From: Gemmatimonadota bacterium
Lineage (GTDB): Bacteria > Gemmatimonadota > Gemmatimonadetes > Longimicrobiales > Gaopeijiaceae
Direction of reading: 5' to 3'
NCBI GenBank assembly: GCA_007125845.1
Contig: SLCK01000024.1
Coordinates: 1-64,000, forward strand
DNA: 64,000 nt
Shown here: positions 9,578 through 19,070 of the stretch, piece after piece
Position numbering within the stretch: the first letter of the stretch is position 1
Layout of the letters: each line of letters starts with the position of its first letter
Notes under the pieces: generated by a model
Seen by the model: only the letters and a program-made list of their open reading frames with translations
Told to the model about the DNA's origin: nothing
The model's database searches: none
Made by a program: the position numbers and the translations under genes

Positions 9578-9955
9578 ATGACCCGGGGAGCCTCCTCGGA
9601 GGAAGGGGGAGATCCGTCCCTGGAGCCCACGATCGTTCCGAAGCCCTGGGGTCGGGAGATCTGGTGGGCGCAGGACGCTCGGTATGCCGGCAAGATCCTG
9701 GAAATACGCCGGGGCCACATCCTCTCGCTGCAGAAGCACGAAGTGAAGAAGGAGACCTTGTACCTGCAGTCGGGGCGCGTGAACTTCCACCTGAATGGTC
9801 GGGAGTTTCCCCTGGCGGTGGGCAGGTCGATCACCGTCCATCCGGGCGACATCCACAGGATCGAAGCTCTCGAGGACTCAGTGCTCCTCGAGGTAAGCAC
9901 TCCGGAGTTGGACGATCTGATCCGGATCGAGGACCGATATGGTCGAACGACCTGA
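9578..9955 (+). CDS. cupin-domain protein, mannose-6-phosphate isomerase type II-like
   Basis: A single-cupin protein of 125 residues. KPWGREIWW matches the start of the cupin domain of type II phosphomannose isomerases. The metal-ligand pattern is [12 protein letters not shown] in the first cupin motif, and [11 protein letters not shown] supplies the histidine of the second. It may isomerise or epimerise a sugar phosphate, or merely bind one; the fold alone does not settle this. It overlaps the next gene by 17 nt, a nucleotide-sugar decarboxylase, which supports a role in surface sugar synthesis. The ATG at 9578 lacks a ribosome site, and the frame is open upstream to 9371 without family-like sequence. 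Confidence 0.75.
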   Translation: MTRGASSEEGGDPSLEPTIVPKPWGREIWWAQDARYAGKILEIRRGHILSLQKHEVKKETLYLQSGRVNFHLNGREFPLAVGRSITVHPGDIHRIEALEDSVLLEVSTPELDDLIRIEDRYGRTT

Positions 9956-11000
9956 CGCCGCCGATCCCGAACGCGGGCGGTCCCCTGAGCCGGAACAGCT
10001 GGAATGGCGTCTGGCATCCGCACATGAGGGCCGTCCCGTGCGGATTGTCCTGACAGGCGCGGCCGGCTTCCTGGGCTCCCATCTTGCTGCACGCCTGCTC
10101 GCCGATGGCCACGACGTGGTTGGGGTCGACAACCTCATCACCGGCACCCGGGACAACGTGGCCATCCTCCAGGAGTCGGACGGGTTCACCTTTCGGGAAC
10201 ACGACGTTTCGACTCCCCTCTTCCTCTCCGGCGACGTCGACGCGGTCCTTCACTTCGCCTCGGCGGCAAGCCCGATCGACTACCTGGAATTTCCGATCCA
10301 GACGCTGAAGGTCGGAAGCCTCGGGACCCACAACATGCTCGGGCTGGCGAAGGAGAAGGGGGCACGCTTCCTGCTTGCCTCCACCTCCGAAGTGTACGGG
10401 GACCCGGAAATCCACCCCCAGGACGAGGGGTACTGGGGGAACGTGAATCCGGTAGGGCCCCGCGGGGTGTACGACGAGGCGAAGAGGTTCGCGGAGGCGA
10501 TGGCGATGGCGTACCATCGAGTCCACGGGATTCCGGTCCGGATCGCCCGTATCTTCAACACGTACGGGCCGCGCATGCGTCCGGGAGACGGGAGGGTCGT
10601 CTCCAACTTCGTGATCCAGGCCCTTCGCGGTGAGCCACTGTCCCTCTACGGAGACGGCGACCAGACGCGCTCTTTCTGCTACGTCGACGACCTGATCGAA
10701 GGGTTGGTGCGGCTCCTGGGTTGCGGATACCCGGGTCCCGTCAACCTTGGCAATCCCGACGAGTTCACCGTTCGTGAGCTCGCCGAAGCGGTGCTGGACA
10801 TCACCGGCAGCAGCTCCCCCGTCGAGCATGGGCCGCTGCCCGAGGATGATCCCAAGGTCCGGCGCCCGGACATCCGTCTCGCCGGAGAGCTCCTGCGCTG
10901 GAGGCCGACGGTGGGACTCCGAGAGGGTCTGGAGCGGGTGGTCCCCTACTTCCGGGAGCAGGTGGAACGGAAAAACGCGCGTGCGCGTTCTCTGGTGTAG
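9939..11000 (+). CDS. NAD-dependent sugar epimerase/dehydratase, UDP-glucuronate decarboxylase-like
   Basis: An extended short-chain dehydrogenase of 353 residues. It has the NAD-binding [10 protein letters not shown], the catalytic pair YDEAK and the substrate-loop signatures [17 protein letters not shown] and [14 protein letters not shown]. These last two are characteristic of UDP-xylose synthases (UXS), which decarboxylate UDP-glucuronate to UDP-xylose. The first 33 residues are not conserved. GTG 10038 ([10 protein letters not shown]) with GAGGG 8 nt upstream is a plausible alternative start that fits family length better. I keep ATG 9939 because it also has an upstream GAGG and overlaps the cupin stop. 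Substrate is inferred. Confidence 0.85.
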   Translation: MVERPDAADPERGRSPEPEQLEWRLASAHEGRPVRIVLTGAAGFLGSHLAARLLADGHDVVGVDNLITGTRDNVAILQESDGFTFREHDVSTPLFLSGDVDAVLHFASAASPIDYLEFPIQTLKVGSLGTHNMLGLAKEKGARFLLASTSEVYGDPEIHPQDEGYWGNVNPVGPRGVYDEAKRFAEAMAMAYHRVHGIPVRIARIFNTYGPRMRPGDGRVVSNFVIQALRGEPLSLYGDGDQTRSFCYVDDLIEGLVRLLGCGYPGPVNLGNPDEFTVRELAEAVLDITGSSSPVEHGPLPEDDPKVRRPDIRLAGELLRWRPTVGLREGLERVVPYFREQVERKNARARSLV

Positions 11001-11137
11001 GCGGATCGAAGACACACTGGGATCCAACGCCATCGCATGGGGTTACATGCGTCCCATGGGCGCGCGACGTCGTCAGGCCGTCCTATCGGCGCGTGATGTC
11101 GAGATCCCTATTGAGGCGGAGGATTGAAAACACATTG

Positions 11138-11932
11138 ATGATGGAAGGTTCGATGGAGGGGTGGGAGGACCTCGGGGAGCTGGCGCCCAGGGGCTCACCT
11201 CCGGGCGTGAAGCAGCTCATCTCACGCGCGGAAGCGGCCTGGGAAAGGGATGAGTTCTCGGCGGCCCTGGTGGGCTTCCGGGAGGTCCTCAAGGTGCATC
11301 CTGACTTTCCGGACATCCGGAATCGCGCCGGATTCTGCCGTGCCATGCTCGGCGACCACGAAGGGGCGCTCGAAGATTTCGACCGTGCGCTCGAGGTGAA
11401 CCCTGAGTATGCTGAGGCCCACCTCAATCGAGCTCTCGTCCTCAACGACCTGGGCAGGTACGCCGAAGCTCGGGAGGCCTTCGCTCGGGCCAGGGACCTG
11501 GACGATCGTCCGGGAGAGGGGTTCCCGGCGGACCTCGGAAATCGGATCGCTGAAGAGCACGCCAAGCTCGGCGACCTCTATCTGCAGGCCGACCGTCCGC
11601 GCTCTGCGCTTGCGGAGTACCGCAAGGCCCTAGATCTCCGCCCCAGCTTCGTCGATATCCGCAACCGGCTGGCGCGAGTCCACGCGGTCCTCGGGGAGCT
11701 CGACGAGGCGGTGGCCGAGTTGAACCGCATCCTCGAGGAGCGACCCTCGTTCATCGCCGCCCGGATCCGGCTGGGCGCCGTCCTGCGTCGAATGGGTCGC
11801 ACCGACGAGGCCGTGGCCCATTGGCGGCGCTGCCTTGAAAGCGATCCCGCGGATCGGCGGGCCAGGGCCTACCTGGCGTCGGCGGGGGTGAAGATCGAGG
11901 AGATCGAGGTTGGAGGGAAAAGCGATGCGTAG
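11138..11932 (+). CDS. tetratricopeptide-repeat protein
   Basis: A 264-residue soluble protein made mainly of TPR units from about residue 25 onwards. Examples are AEAHLNRALVLNDLGRYAEA, RSALAEYRKALDLRPS and DEAVAHWRRCLESDP. No signal peptide or membrane segment is evident, so it is probably a cytoplasmic scaffold. The frame is open to GTG 11093. I prefer ATG 11138 because the upstream residues are not TPR-like and overlap a dyad-rich leader. It overlaps the following TPR lipoprotein by 8 nt, so the two are probably co-translated and may work together. No specific function is recognisable. Confidence 0.75.
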   Translation: MMEGSMEGWEDLGELAPRGSPPGVKQLISRAEAAWERDEFSAALVGFREVLKVHPDFPDIRNRAGFCRAMLGDHEGALEDFDRALEVNPEYAEAHLNRALVLNDLGRYAEAREAFARARDLDDRPGEGFPADLGNRIAEEHAKLGDLYLQADRPRSALAEYRKALDLRPSFVDIRNRLARVHAVLGELDEAVAELNRILEERPSFIAARIRLGAVLRRMGRTDEAVAHWRRCLESDPADRRARAYLASAGVKIEEIEVGGKSDA

Positions 11933-12860
11933 TTGGACGGACCGGAGCCGCGGTCGGCTGCTGGGTGTTCTTCTCCTCGTGGTCGTGTCTTTCGGGTGCA
12001 CCGCAGGGGGCTCGGAGGAAGCGGCTATCCTCCGGGGGGACGAAGCCTTCGCGAGGGGAGATGTCACCGAGGCGCTCGCGGAATACCGCCTGGCCCTCCG
12101 GCAGGGCAGCCGCGGGATCGGGGCGCTCGTGAGGGCAGCCCACGCTTACGCGTGGTCGGGCCGGATCGACGAGGCCAGGGACCACTACAGGGAGGCGATC
12201 GAGGCGGATCCCGAGGTCGCGGATATGGCGGCGGCCGATCTGCTGAGAGTGGCCAAGCGGGCCAGCGAACGGGGCGACGGGGTCGGCGCGGCGACTGCCG
12301 TCGAAGCTGCGATGGAGCTGAAGCCCGGTGTCAGCCTGACCGGCGTGTCGCTTCCCTTGGCCCGGTACTTTGCGAGGAACGGACAGTTCGGGCGGGCGCT
12401 TCCCTTCTACCAGCAGGCCGTCCGCGAGATCGGCACCGATCCGGAGGTGCTCTTCGAGATGGCGCTCTCCCACGAGGAGCTGGGCGATTGCCAGAGAGCC
12501 CTTCTCTTCTTCGAGCAAGCCCTCGAGGAAGTTTCCGTGGCGCGTCGTTCCGAGGTCGAATGGCATGTGGGAAATTGCTCGTTTGAGTTGGCACGAGAGG
12601 CCTACGAAGAGGACGAAGATCTGGAGGAGGCGCTCAGGTTGTACGAGGTCACGATCGAGCTCGGGGAGCCCCGGAACCGTCTGGCCCAGGCGTGGTTCGA
12701 GATGGGGGAGATCCTGGCGGAGCGTGGGGAGTGCACCGCAGCGGTGGCCGCCTTCGAACAGGTCCTCAGAGAGGACCTGGCCGGCGCAGTCCTCATGGAG
12801 GCCGCCCGGAATCGCGTGGATGAGATCCGGTTCAGTCGGAGTGGGGACGGCCCCTGCTGA
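11925..12860 (+). CDS. TPR-repeat lipoprotein
   Basis: A 311-residue exported protein. It begins with MRSWTDRSRGRLLG, a hydrophobic core VLLLVVVSF and a lipobox-like SFGC, so it is probably anchored to a membrane. The mature part is TPR: RGDVTEALAEYRLAL, GRIDEARDHYREAIEADP, CQRALLFFEQALEEV and CTAAVAAFEQVLRED. Two cysteine-containing repeats (GDCQRA, GECTAA) and GNCSFE could form disulfides in the periplasm. The start ATG has GGAGGG about 8 nt upstream and overlaps the preceding TPR gene. Together with bamD downstream this suggests an envelope-assembly role, but that is only context. Confidence 0.8.
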   Translation: MRSWTDRSRGRLLGVLLLVVVSFGCTAGGSEEAAILRGDEAFARGDVTEALAEYRLALRQGSRGIGALVRAAHAYAWSGRIDEARDHYREAIEADPEVADMAAADLLRVAKRASERGDGVGAATAVEAAMELKPGVSLTGVSLPLARYFARNGQFGRALPFYQQAVREIGTDPEVLFEMALSHEELGDCQRALLFFEQALEEVSVARRSEVEWHVGNCSFELAREAYEEDEDLEEALRLYEVTIELGEPRNRLAQAWFEMGEILAERGECTAAVAAFEQVLREDLAGAVLMEAARNRVDEIRFSRSGDGPC

Positions 12861-12942
12861 CCTCTTCCCCTGATCTGCGATCCCCGGCGCGCTCGCGGCC
12901 GGGCTCACACTCCTTCGCCTCCTTCTCGACTCGAACGGCTTC

Positions 12943-14067
12943 ATGAGCGTACCCCTTCTCGACCTCACCCCCCAGTACGAATCCATCCAGGAGGATGTGG
13001 ACGCGGCAATTGCCCGGGTGGTCCGCTCGCAGGGCTTCGTGCTCGGTCCGGAAGTGGAGGCGCTGGAATCCGAAGTGGCGGATTATCTCGGAGTCGCGCA
13101 CGCCGTGGGTTGCGCCTCCGGCACCGATGCGCTCCTCCTCCCCCTCCGTGCCCTCGATCTCGCTCCAGGTGACGAGGTCATCGTGCCCGCCTTCACCTTT
13201 TTCGCCACTGCAGGAGCCGTGTGGAATGCCGGTTTGAAGCCGGTGTTCTGCGACGTCGATCCCGTCACGTTCAACGTGACGAGGGAGACGGTGGAGGAAG
13301 CCTGGACGCAGCGGACGAGAGCGGTCATTCCGGTGCACCTCTTCGGCCAGATGGCTCCCATGTCCGAGCTCGAAGCTCTCGCCGGCGAGCGTGACGCGGT
13401 GGTCCTCGAAGACGCCGCACAGTCGATCGGAGCCCGCCAGCGGACGACCTCCGGGGACGACTGGGTGTTCGCTGGTGCGGCGGGGTGGGCCGGGGCGTTC
13501 TCTTTCTTCCCGACGAAGAACCTGGGAGCCTTCGGGGATGGCGGGCTGGTCTCCACATCGGACCCGGAGGTGGCCGAGCGGGTGGCCAAGCTGCGCGTGC
13601 ACGGGGGCCGGCAGATGTATCATCATGAGATGGTGGGCACGAACTCCCGTCTCGATGCGCTGCAGGCTGCGGTCCTGCGCGTGAAGCTGCCGTACCTCGA
13701 GGAATGGGCCCGGGAGCGGCGAGCCAACGCCGCCTTTTACGACGAGGCACTCCGGAACATCGACCAGATCGTGCTCCCGCGTACGATGGAGGGGAATTTC
13801 CATGTCTTCAACCAGTACACGATCCGGGCCGAGCGGAGAGACGAGTTGAGAGGTCACCTGGGCGACCTGGGGATCGGGAGTGGGGTATACTATCCCGTTC
13901 CCCTCCACATGCAGCCCTGCTTCGCGGAATTGAGTGGGAGCGCCGGAGACCTGCCCGCGGTCGAGCGGGCCTGTGAGGAGGTGCTTTCCCTCCCGGTGTT
14001 TCCGGGCCTGGGAGAGGGACGAATGGAGAGGGTCGCGGACGCCATCCGGCAGTTTTTCCGGAGCTGA
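12943..14067 (+). CDS. DegT/DnrJ/EryC1/StrS-family aminotransferase
   Basis: A PLP-dependent sugar aminotransferase of 374 residues. FVLGPEVEALE and GCASGTDALLLPLRAL are N-terminal family signatures. VLEDAAQSIGA supplies the aspartate that contacts the PLP nitrogen, and FFPTKNLGAFGDGG contains the Schiff-base lysine. GTNSRLDALQAAVLRVKLPYL is also diagnostic in part. It would transaminate a keto-sugar nucleotide for surface polysaccharide or glycoprotein. The UXS-like epimerase at 9939 is a possible pathway partner. There is no ribosome site upstream of the ATG, a recurring feature here. Confidence 0.92.
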   Translation: MSVPLLDLTPQYESIQEDVDAAIARVVRSQGFVLGPEVEALESEVADYLGVAHAVGCASGTDALLLPLRALDLAPGDEVIVPAFTFFATAGAVWNAGLKPVFCDVDPVTFNVTRETVEEAWTQRTRAVIPVHLFGQMAPMSELEALAGERDAVVLEDAAQSIGARQRTTSGDDWVFAGAAGWAGAFSFFPTKNLGAFGDGGLVSTSDPEVAERVAKLRVHGGRQMYHHEMVGTNSRLDALQAAVLRVKLPYLEEWARERRANAAFYDEALRNIDQIVLPRTMEGNFHVFNQYTIRAERRDELRGHLGDLGIGSGVYYPVPLHMQPCFAELSGSAGDLPAVERACEEVLSLPVFPGLGEGRMERVADAIRQFFRS

Positions 14068-14191
14068 AGGGGTGGCCGAGCCCGTGAACCGGTTGCCTCC
14101 GGCGCCGCGTGGCGCGACAGTTTCACGCACTTGGTTCATGCGAACGAAGGGGGCCCGTCCCCGACGACGGGCGGTCTGGAAGGAAGGGCAG

Positions 14192-15010
14192 ATGGAGGAA
14201 AGAGGTTTCAATCGAAGGCTCGGCTCCGGAAGACGGTGGCTCTGGAGTCTGAGGGCGTGGCTACCCCTGCTCCTTCTGCTGACCCTCTTCGCCTGCGCTT
14301 CGAACGAGCGCTTCGTGGGCATGGATGGCGACCAGCTCTGGGAGGCCGGCGTCGAGGCGTTCGAAGCGGGAGAGTGGGAGGAGGCAATCGACGCTCTCTC
14401 CCGACTGAGCTCGCAGTTCGCCGGCCATCCAAGTAGCCCCGACGCACGAATGTACGTGGCCCGAGCCTACATCGAACGGGGCGAGCACATTACCGCCGCG
14501 GCGGAATTCGAGCGGTTTCTCCAGCTCTACCCGGCACACGGGCGGGCGCCCGAGGCCTCTTTGGGGATATGCGAAGCCTACGCGCAGGCGGCGCCGCACC
14601 CCCAGCGCGACCAGACGTACACGAGGCGGGCGGCGGACGTGTGTGCGGAAACGGCTCAGGACTTCCAGGGCTTGACGGTGTCCGAGCAAGCCGATTCGAT
14701 CCGCCGGGAAATGGTGTACATCCTCGGGCAGCGTCGCTATGAGGAGGGTCGGTTCTACCAGCGCAGGGACCTCCACAACTCCGCGATCCTCGTATTCGAG
14801 GGGATGATCTCCGAGTATCGGGAGACGCCCTGGGCCGCGCGGGCTCTCCTGGCGCTATACCGTTCCTATCGGGAGCTGGGTTGGGTGGAGGAAGCCGACG
14901 AAGCGGCCCAGCGAATTCTCGCGGAGTTTCCGGACTCCGACGCCGCACGTGAGCTCCGGGATGAAGGGGTCGTGGGGGCGGAGGCGGACGACGGGGGCCC
15001 GTCGCCATAG
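14192..15010 (+). CDS. bamD: outer-membrane assembly lipoprotein BamD
   Basis: A 272-residue TPR lipoprotein. A basic N-terminus, a leucine-rich core and the lipobox-like LFAC point to export and lipidation at about residue 35. The mature part starts with GDQLWEAGVEAFEAGEWEEA and FAGHPSSPDARMYVARAYI, the first TPRs of BamD, and continues with five repeats. BamD joins BamA in folding beta-barrel proteins into the outer membrane. The start ATG has GGAAGGAAGGG upstream; the frame is open back to 13934 but that sequence is not family-like. Co-location with nadD and secA and the presence of lptD and the tol genes agree with a diderm envelope. Confidence 0.85.
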   Translation: MEERGFNRRLGSGRRWLWSLRAWLPLLLLLTLFACASNERFVGMDGDQLWEAGVEAFEAGEWEEAIDALSRLSSQFAGHPSSPDARMYVARAYIERGEHITAAAEFERFLQLYPAHGRAPEASLGICEAYAQAAPHPQRDQTYTRRAADVCAETAQDFQGLTVSEQADSIRREMVYILGQRRYEEGRFYQRRDLHNSAILVFEGMISEYRETPWAARALLALYRSYRELGWVEEADEAAQRILAEFPDSDAARELRDEGVVGAEADDGGPSP

Positions 15011-15054
15011 GCGCCGCCGGCCGGAGTAGCGCGGAGGCGGGTGGCGAGCTCAGG

Positions 15055-15657
15055 TTGGGTGTCTTCGGCGGCTCGTTCGATCCTCCACACACTGGCCACT
15101 TCGTGGCGGCCCAGGAGGTGCTGGAGGTGCTTCGCCTCCACAAGATGCTCTTCGTCCCCGCCCGGCGCTCTCCCCACAAGCCCAATCCTCCGGTGGCCCC
15201 GGACAGGCTGCGGCTGGAGATGCTCCGGGAGGCGATCGCGGGGGATTCCCGCTTCGAGGCGACGGGGGTCGAGCTGGAAAGGGAGGCGCCCTCCTATACG
15301 GTCGATACCCTCCGGCAGCTCACGACGGAGCAAACGAATGTGAGGCTCTTCCTCCTCATGGGCGCGGATCAATGGGCGAGCTTCGACCGCTGGCAGGAAC
15401 CCGAACACATCGTCGAGTTGACCGAGCTGGCCGTCATGAGTCGAGCGGGGGATGCCGCACGCGTCGTCGCCCCGGACGCCGGAGCCGCAGACCTTTCTTC
15501 CGCTCGCGTACACGAGATCGCCGTGCCCCGCATCGATATTTCCTCCACCGACTTGCGGCGCAGGGCCGCAGAGAGGCGTTCGCTCCGCTACCTGGTCCCG
15601 GATCCGGTGCGGCGGATCATCGAAGGCGAGAAATTGTATTCTGAGAAGTTCCCCTGA
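15055..15657 (+). CDS. nadD: nicotinate-nucleotide adenylyltransferase
   Basis: This 200-residue enzyme makes nicotinate adenine dinucleotide from nicotinate mononucleotide and ATP in NAD synthesis. GVFGGSFDPPHTGH is the nucleotidyltransferase GGxFxPxHxGH signature. SPHKPNPPVAP and LMGADQWASFDRW follow as expected, and the C-terminal ISSTDLRRR contains the ISST(x)IR motif. The only listed start is TTG 15055, two codons later than usual (the frame upstream reads LRLGVFGG). No ATG or GTG lies in frame between the preceding stop and this TTG, so the exact start is uncertain. Confidence 0.93.
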   Translation: MGVFGGSFDPPHTGHFVAAQEVLEVLRLHKMLFVPARRSPHKPNPPVAPDRLRLEMLREAIAGDSRFEATGVELEREAPSYTVDTLRQLTTEQTNVRLFLLMGADQWASFDRWQEPEHIVELTELAVMSRAGDAARVVAPDAGAADLSSARVHEIAVPRIDISSTDLRRRAAERRSLRYLVPDPVRRIIEGEKLYSEKFP

Positions 15658-15707
15658 GGCCTCGAGGCCCTGCTCGGGCCTCTCCGACCCGGTTGGTTTC
15701 GCAATCC

Positions 15708-18700
15708 ATGAGTATCAAAGCCTTCGTCAAGAAGATCATCGGCTCCCAGCACGATCGGGAGGTGCGCAACCTTCAGCCGCTCGTCGACGAGATCAACGAG
15801 ATCGCCGAGGAGTTCGCCGAGCTCACCGAAGCGGAGCTGAAGGCCAAGACCGAGGAGTTCCGGACCTACATCGCCGAGCAGGTCGGACCGATCGAGGAGG
15901 AGATCGAGGAGCTGAGGGCCGAGAAGGCCCAGTCCACCGATCTGGCCGAACGGGAATCTCTGACGCTCAGGATCCAGGATCTCGACGAACGGCTGCACTC
16001 CGAGCTGGATCGGGCCCTGGACGAGCTCCTCCCGGAGGCGTACGCGGCCGTGAAGGAGACGTGTCGGAGGATCCTCGGTACCGAGTTCACCGTCACCGGA
16101 CAGAAGCTGACGTGGGACATGGTCCCCTACGACGTACAGATCGTGGGCGCCGTCTCCCTGCACCGGGGTACCGCGGCGGAGATGGCCACCGGCGAAGGGA
16201 AGACCCTTGCCGCCACCATGCCGCTTTATCTCAACGCCCTGGCCGGTCGGGGAGCCCATCTCGTCACCGTGAACTCCTATCTCGCTCAGCGGGACGCGGA
16301 GTGGATGAGCGCGATCTACAACTACCTGGGCCTCGAGGTAGGGGTAATCGATCGGTACGAGCCGGGGTCCGAGGAGCGCCGGGCGGCGTACCGCGCCGAT
16401 ATCACCTACGGGACCAACAACGAGTACGGGTTCGACTACCTGCGCGACAACATGGTCCACTCGCTGGACCGGCGGGTGCAGCAGGGTCATTTCTTCGCGA
16501 TCATCGACGAGGTGGACTCGGTCCTCATCGATGAGGCGCGCACGCCCCTGATCATCTCCGGACCCGTCTCACGGGATACCCAGACCGGCTACAAACAGCA
16601 CCAGCCGATGGTGGCCCGCCTCTACAAGAAGCAGCTCGAGATCGCCTCGACCCTGATCGGGGAAGCCGAAGAGCTACTCGAGGACGGAGACGAATGGAAC
16701 GCCGGGGTGAAGCTCCTGGCGGTGAAGCGCGGCACTCCTAGGCACAAGAGGCTCCTCAAGCTGTTCGCCGACGACCCTTCGATCCAGAAGCTGGTGCAGA
16801 AGGCGGAAGCCGACCTCATGAGAGAGAAGCGGCTGCACGAGCTCGACGAGAGCCTGCTCTTCGCAATGGACGAGAAGGGGCACAACGTACACCTGTCGGA
16901 TCGTGGTATCGATGAGCTGAGTCCCGACGACCCGGATGCGTTCCTGATTCCCGATCTCTCGGAGATCATCGGCGAGATCGAGGACGACGAGGAGCTGAGC
17001 GAAGACGAGCGGCGCGAACAGATTCAGGAGCTGGAGGCGGAGTACGCGCAAAAGAGCGAACGGATGCACGTCATCCACCAGCTTCTGAAGGCGTTCGCTC
17101 TCTTCCAGCGGGACGAGCAATACATCATCGGCGAGGATGGCCAGGTGGTGATCGTCGACGAGTTCACGGGCCGCCAGATGGCGGGCCGGCGCTGGAGCGA
17201 CGGTCTCCACCAAGCCGTCGAGGCCAAGGAAGGCGTCGAGATCAAGGGGGAGACGCAGACCCTCGCGACCGTCACCATCCAGAACTACTTCCGGATGTAC
17301 GAGAAGCTGTCCGGAATGACGGGCACGGCGGAGACGGAGGAGAACGAGTTCCACCAGATCTACAACCTCGACGTCCTCGTCATCCCCACCAACCGCCCGG
17401 TGGTCCGCGACGATCGCAACGACCTGATCTTCAAGACGAAGCGCGAGAAGTACAACGCCCTCATGGACGAAGTCGAGCGTCTCAACAAGATGGAGCTTCC
17501 CGTTCTGGTCGGGACGACCAATGTGGAGGTGTCCGAGACGCTCGCGCGGATGCTGAAGCGCCGGGGAATCACGCACAACGTGCTGAACGCGAAGCAGCAC
17601 AAGAGGGAAGCCGATATCGTGGCGGAGGCGGGACGTCCGGGAGCCGTGACGATCGCCACAAACATGGCAGGGCGCGGCACGGACATCAAGCTCGGGGAAG
17701 GCGTAACCGATCCGCGGACCGTGGGCTGGGCCAAGGAGCGCGGACTGGAGCTGGAGGAGCTGGCTTCGATCGACCCGAACCTCTGGTCCGACCTGACCCA
17801 GCAGCCCGACGACTACCTGATCGAGTGCGGAGGATTGCACATTCTCGGATCCGAGAGGCACGAGTCCCGACGGATCGACCTCCAGCTCCGAGGACGGGCC
17901 GGGCGTCAGGGAGATCCCGGGGCGAGCCAGTTCTTCCTTTCGCTCGAGGACGATTTGATGCGCCTCTTCGGGTCCGAGCGGATCGCGAATGCGATGGAGA
18001 AGTGGGGGGCGGAGGACGGGGAGGTGATCACGCACGGGCTCGTGACGAAGTCGATTGAGCGAGCGCAGAAGCGTGTTGAGGGGAACAATTTTGAAGCCCG
18101 CAAGAAGCTCCTCGACTACGACGACGTGATGAATCAGCAGCGGGAGGTGATATACGACCTGCGCCTCTTCGCGCTCGAAGGTGGAGAGGACCTGAAGGGA
18201 GAGATCTGGGAGATGGTCGAGACGGCGGTGACCGAGCTCGTCCATGAGTACACGCCCGAGATCGAGCACTACGAGTCGTGGGACCTCTACGGCCTTCGGC
18301 GTCGTCTTCTCATGGACTTCTTCATTCATGTCGACGAGCTGCCCGATTCCGAGGCCGACGAAGCGGATTTCGTGGAGGCGGAAGAGGTCATGGACGTCGT
18401 GCTTCCCGCCGCCCGCGCGCAGTTCGAGCGCAAGCTCGAGGACTTCGGAGAGCATTCGGGTCGGCTCCTGAGCTGGCTCCTCCTCTCCGTATTGGACGAC
18501 AAGTGGAAGGACCACCTCTACGATCTGGACTCCCTGAAGGCGTCGATCTCCTTCCGCGGCTGGGGACAGAAGGACCCGCTGATCGAGTACAAGAAGGAGT
18601 CCTACAACATGTTCGTCGACCTGATGCAGGACATCAGGAAGACGCTTTCCAGCCTCCTCTTCCGCGCGCAGCTCGGGGAGCGCCAGCCGCAGCGACCCGG

Positions 18701-18992
18701 CCAGCCGCAGCGCCTGCAGTACACGGGCCCCGAGGAGGGACGGGATACTGGGGTGGCGGCCGCCGCAGCGGGGCGCGGACCCCAGAGGGGAGGGGCGAGG
18801 TTGGATCCGGTCGGTGTGGCCGCGGCCGCTCGAGCTCAACCGGAGGGGGCGGATCCCTCGCAGCTCCAGACCAATCGTGGGGAGGAGAAGCCCAAGGAGC
18901 CCATCACCGTGGCGGACGAGCCTGGGCGGAACGATCCCTGCACCTGTGGGAGCGGAAAGAAGTACAAGAAGTGTTGCGGGCGGGTGGCGTGA
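15708..18992 (+). CDS. secA: preprotein translocase ATPase SecA
   Basis: This 1094-residue ATPase drives secretory proteins through SecYEG. MATGEGKTLAA (about residue 160) is Walker A, and IIDEVDSVLIDEARTPLI holds the DEAD-type Walker B. TNMAGRGTDIKLG and ERHESRRIDLQLRGRAGRQG are the second helicase domain. It is longer than E. coli SecA (901). The extra length is an acidic insertion at about 330-450 (EIEDDEELSEDERREQ and neighbours) and a low-complexity linker near the C-terminus. The protein ends with the zinc-binding SEC-C motif CTCGSGKKYKKCC, which binds SecB or ribosomes. The ATG lacks a ribosome site. Confidence 0.98.
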   Translation: MSIKAFVKKIIGSQHDREVRNLQPLVDEINEIAEEFAELTEAELKAKTEEFRTYIAEQVGPIEEEIEELRAEKAQSTDLAERESLTLRIQDLDERLHSELDRALDELLPEAYAAVKETCRRILGTEFTVTGQKLTWDMVPYDVQIVGAVSLHRGTAAEMATGEGKTLAATMPLYLNALAGRGAHLVTVNSYLAQRDAEWMSAIYNYLGLEVGVIDRYEPGSEERRAAYRADITYGTNNEYGFDYLRDNMVHSLDRRVQQGHFFAIIDEVDSVLIDEARTPLIISGPVSRDTQTGYKQHQPMVARLYKKQLEIASTLIGEAEELLEDGDEWNAGVKLLAVKRGTPRHKRLLKLFADDPSIQKLVQKAEADLMREKRLHELDESLLFAMDEKGHNVHLSDRGIDELSPDDPDAFLIPDLSEIIGEIEDDEELSEDERREQIQELEAEYAQKSERMHVIHQLLKAFALFQRDEQYIIGEDGQVVIVDEFTGRQMAGRRWSDGLHQAVEAKEGVEIKGETQTLATVTIQNYFRMYEKLSGMTGTAETEENEFHQIYNLDVLVIPTNRPVVRDDRNDLIFKTKREKYNALMDEVERLNKMELPVLVGTTNVEVSETLARMLKRRGITHNVLNAKQHKREADIVAEAGRPGAVTIATNMAGRGTDIKLGEGVTDPRTVGWAKERGLELEELASIDPNLWSDLTQQPDDYLIECGGLHILGSERHESRRIDLQLRGRAGRQGDPGASQFFLSLEDDLMRLFGSERIANAMEKWGAEDGEVITHGLVTKSIERAQKRVEGNNFEARKKLLDYDDVMNQQREVIYDLRLFALEGGEDLKGEIWEMVETAVTELVHEYTPEIEHYESWDLYGLRRRLLMDFFIHVDELPDSEADEADFVEAEEVMDVVLPAARAQFERKLEDFGEHSGRLLSWLLLSVLDDKWKDHLYDLDSLKASISFRGWGQKDPLIEYKKESYNMFVDLMQDIRKTLSSLLFRAQLGERQPQRPGQPQRLQYTGPEEGRDTGVAAAAAGRGPQRGGARLDPVGVAAAARAQPEGADPSQLQTNRGEEKPKEPITVADEPGRNDPCTCGSGKKYKKCCGRVA

Positions 18993-19070
18993 CGATGCCG
19001 AGCTCGGCTCCTGCCCGGTCTCGCACCACGAGCAGTTCCGCAGTCACCCCGCGGCGTCCGGAACGCTCGG

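Noticed and set aside
16674-18839. Minus-strand open frame of 721 codons opposite secA
   Set aside because: Reverse reading of the conserved SecA sequence; no known motif.
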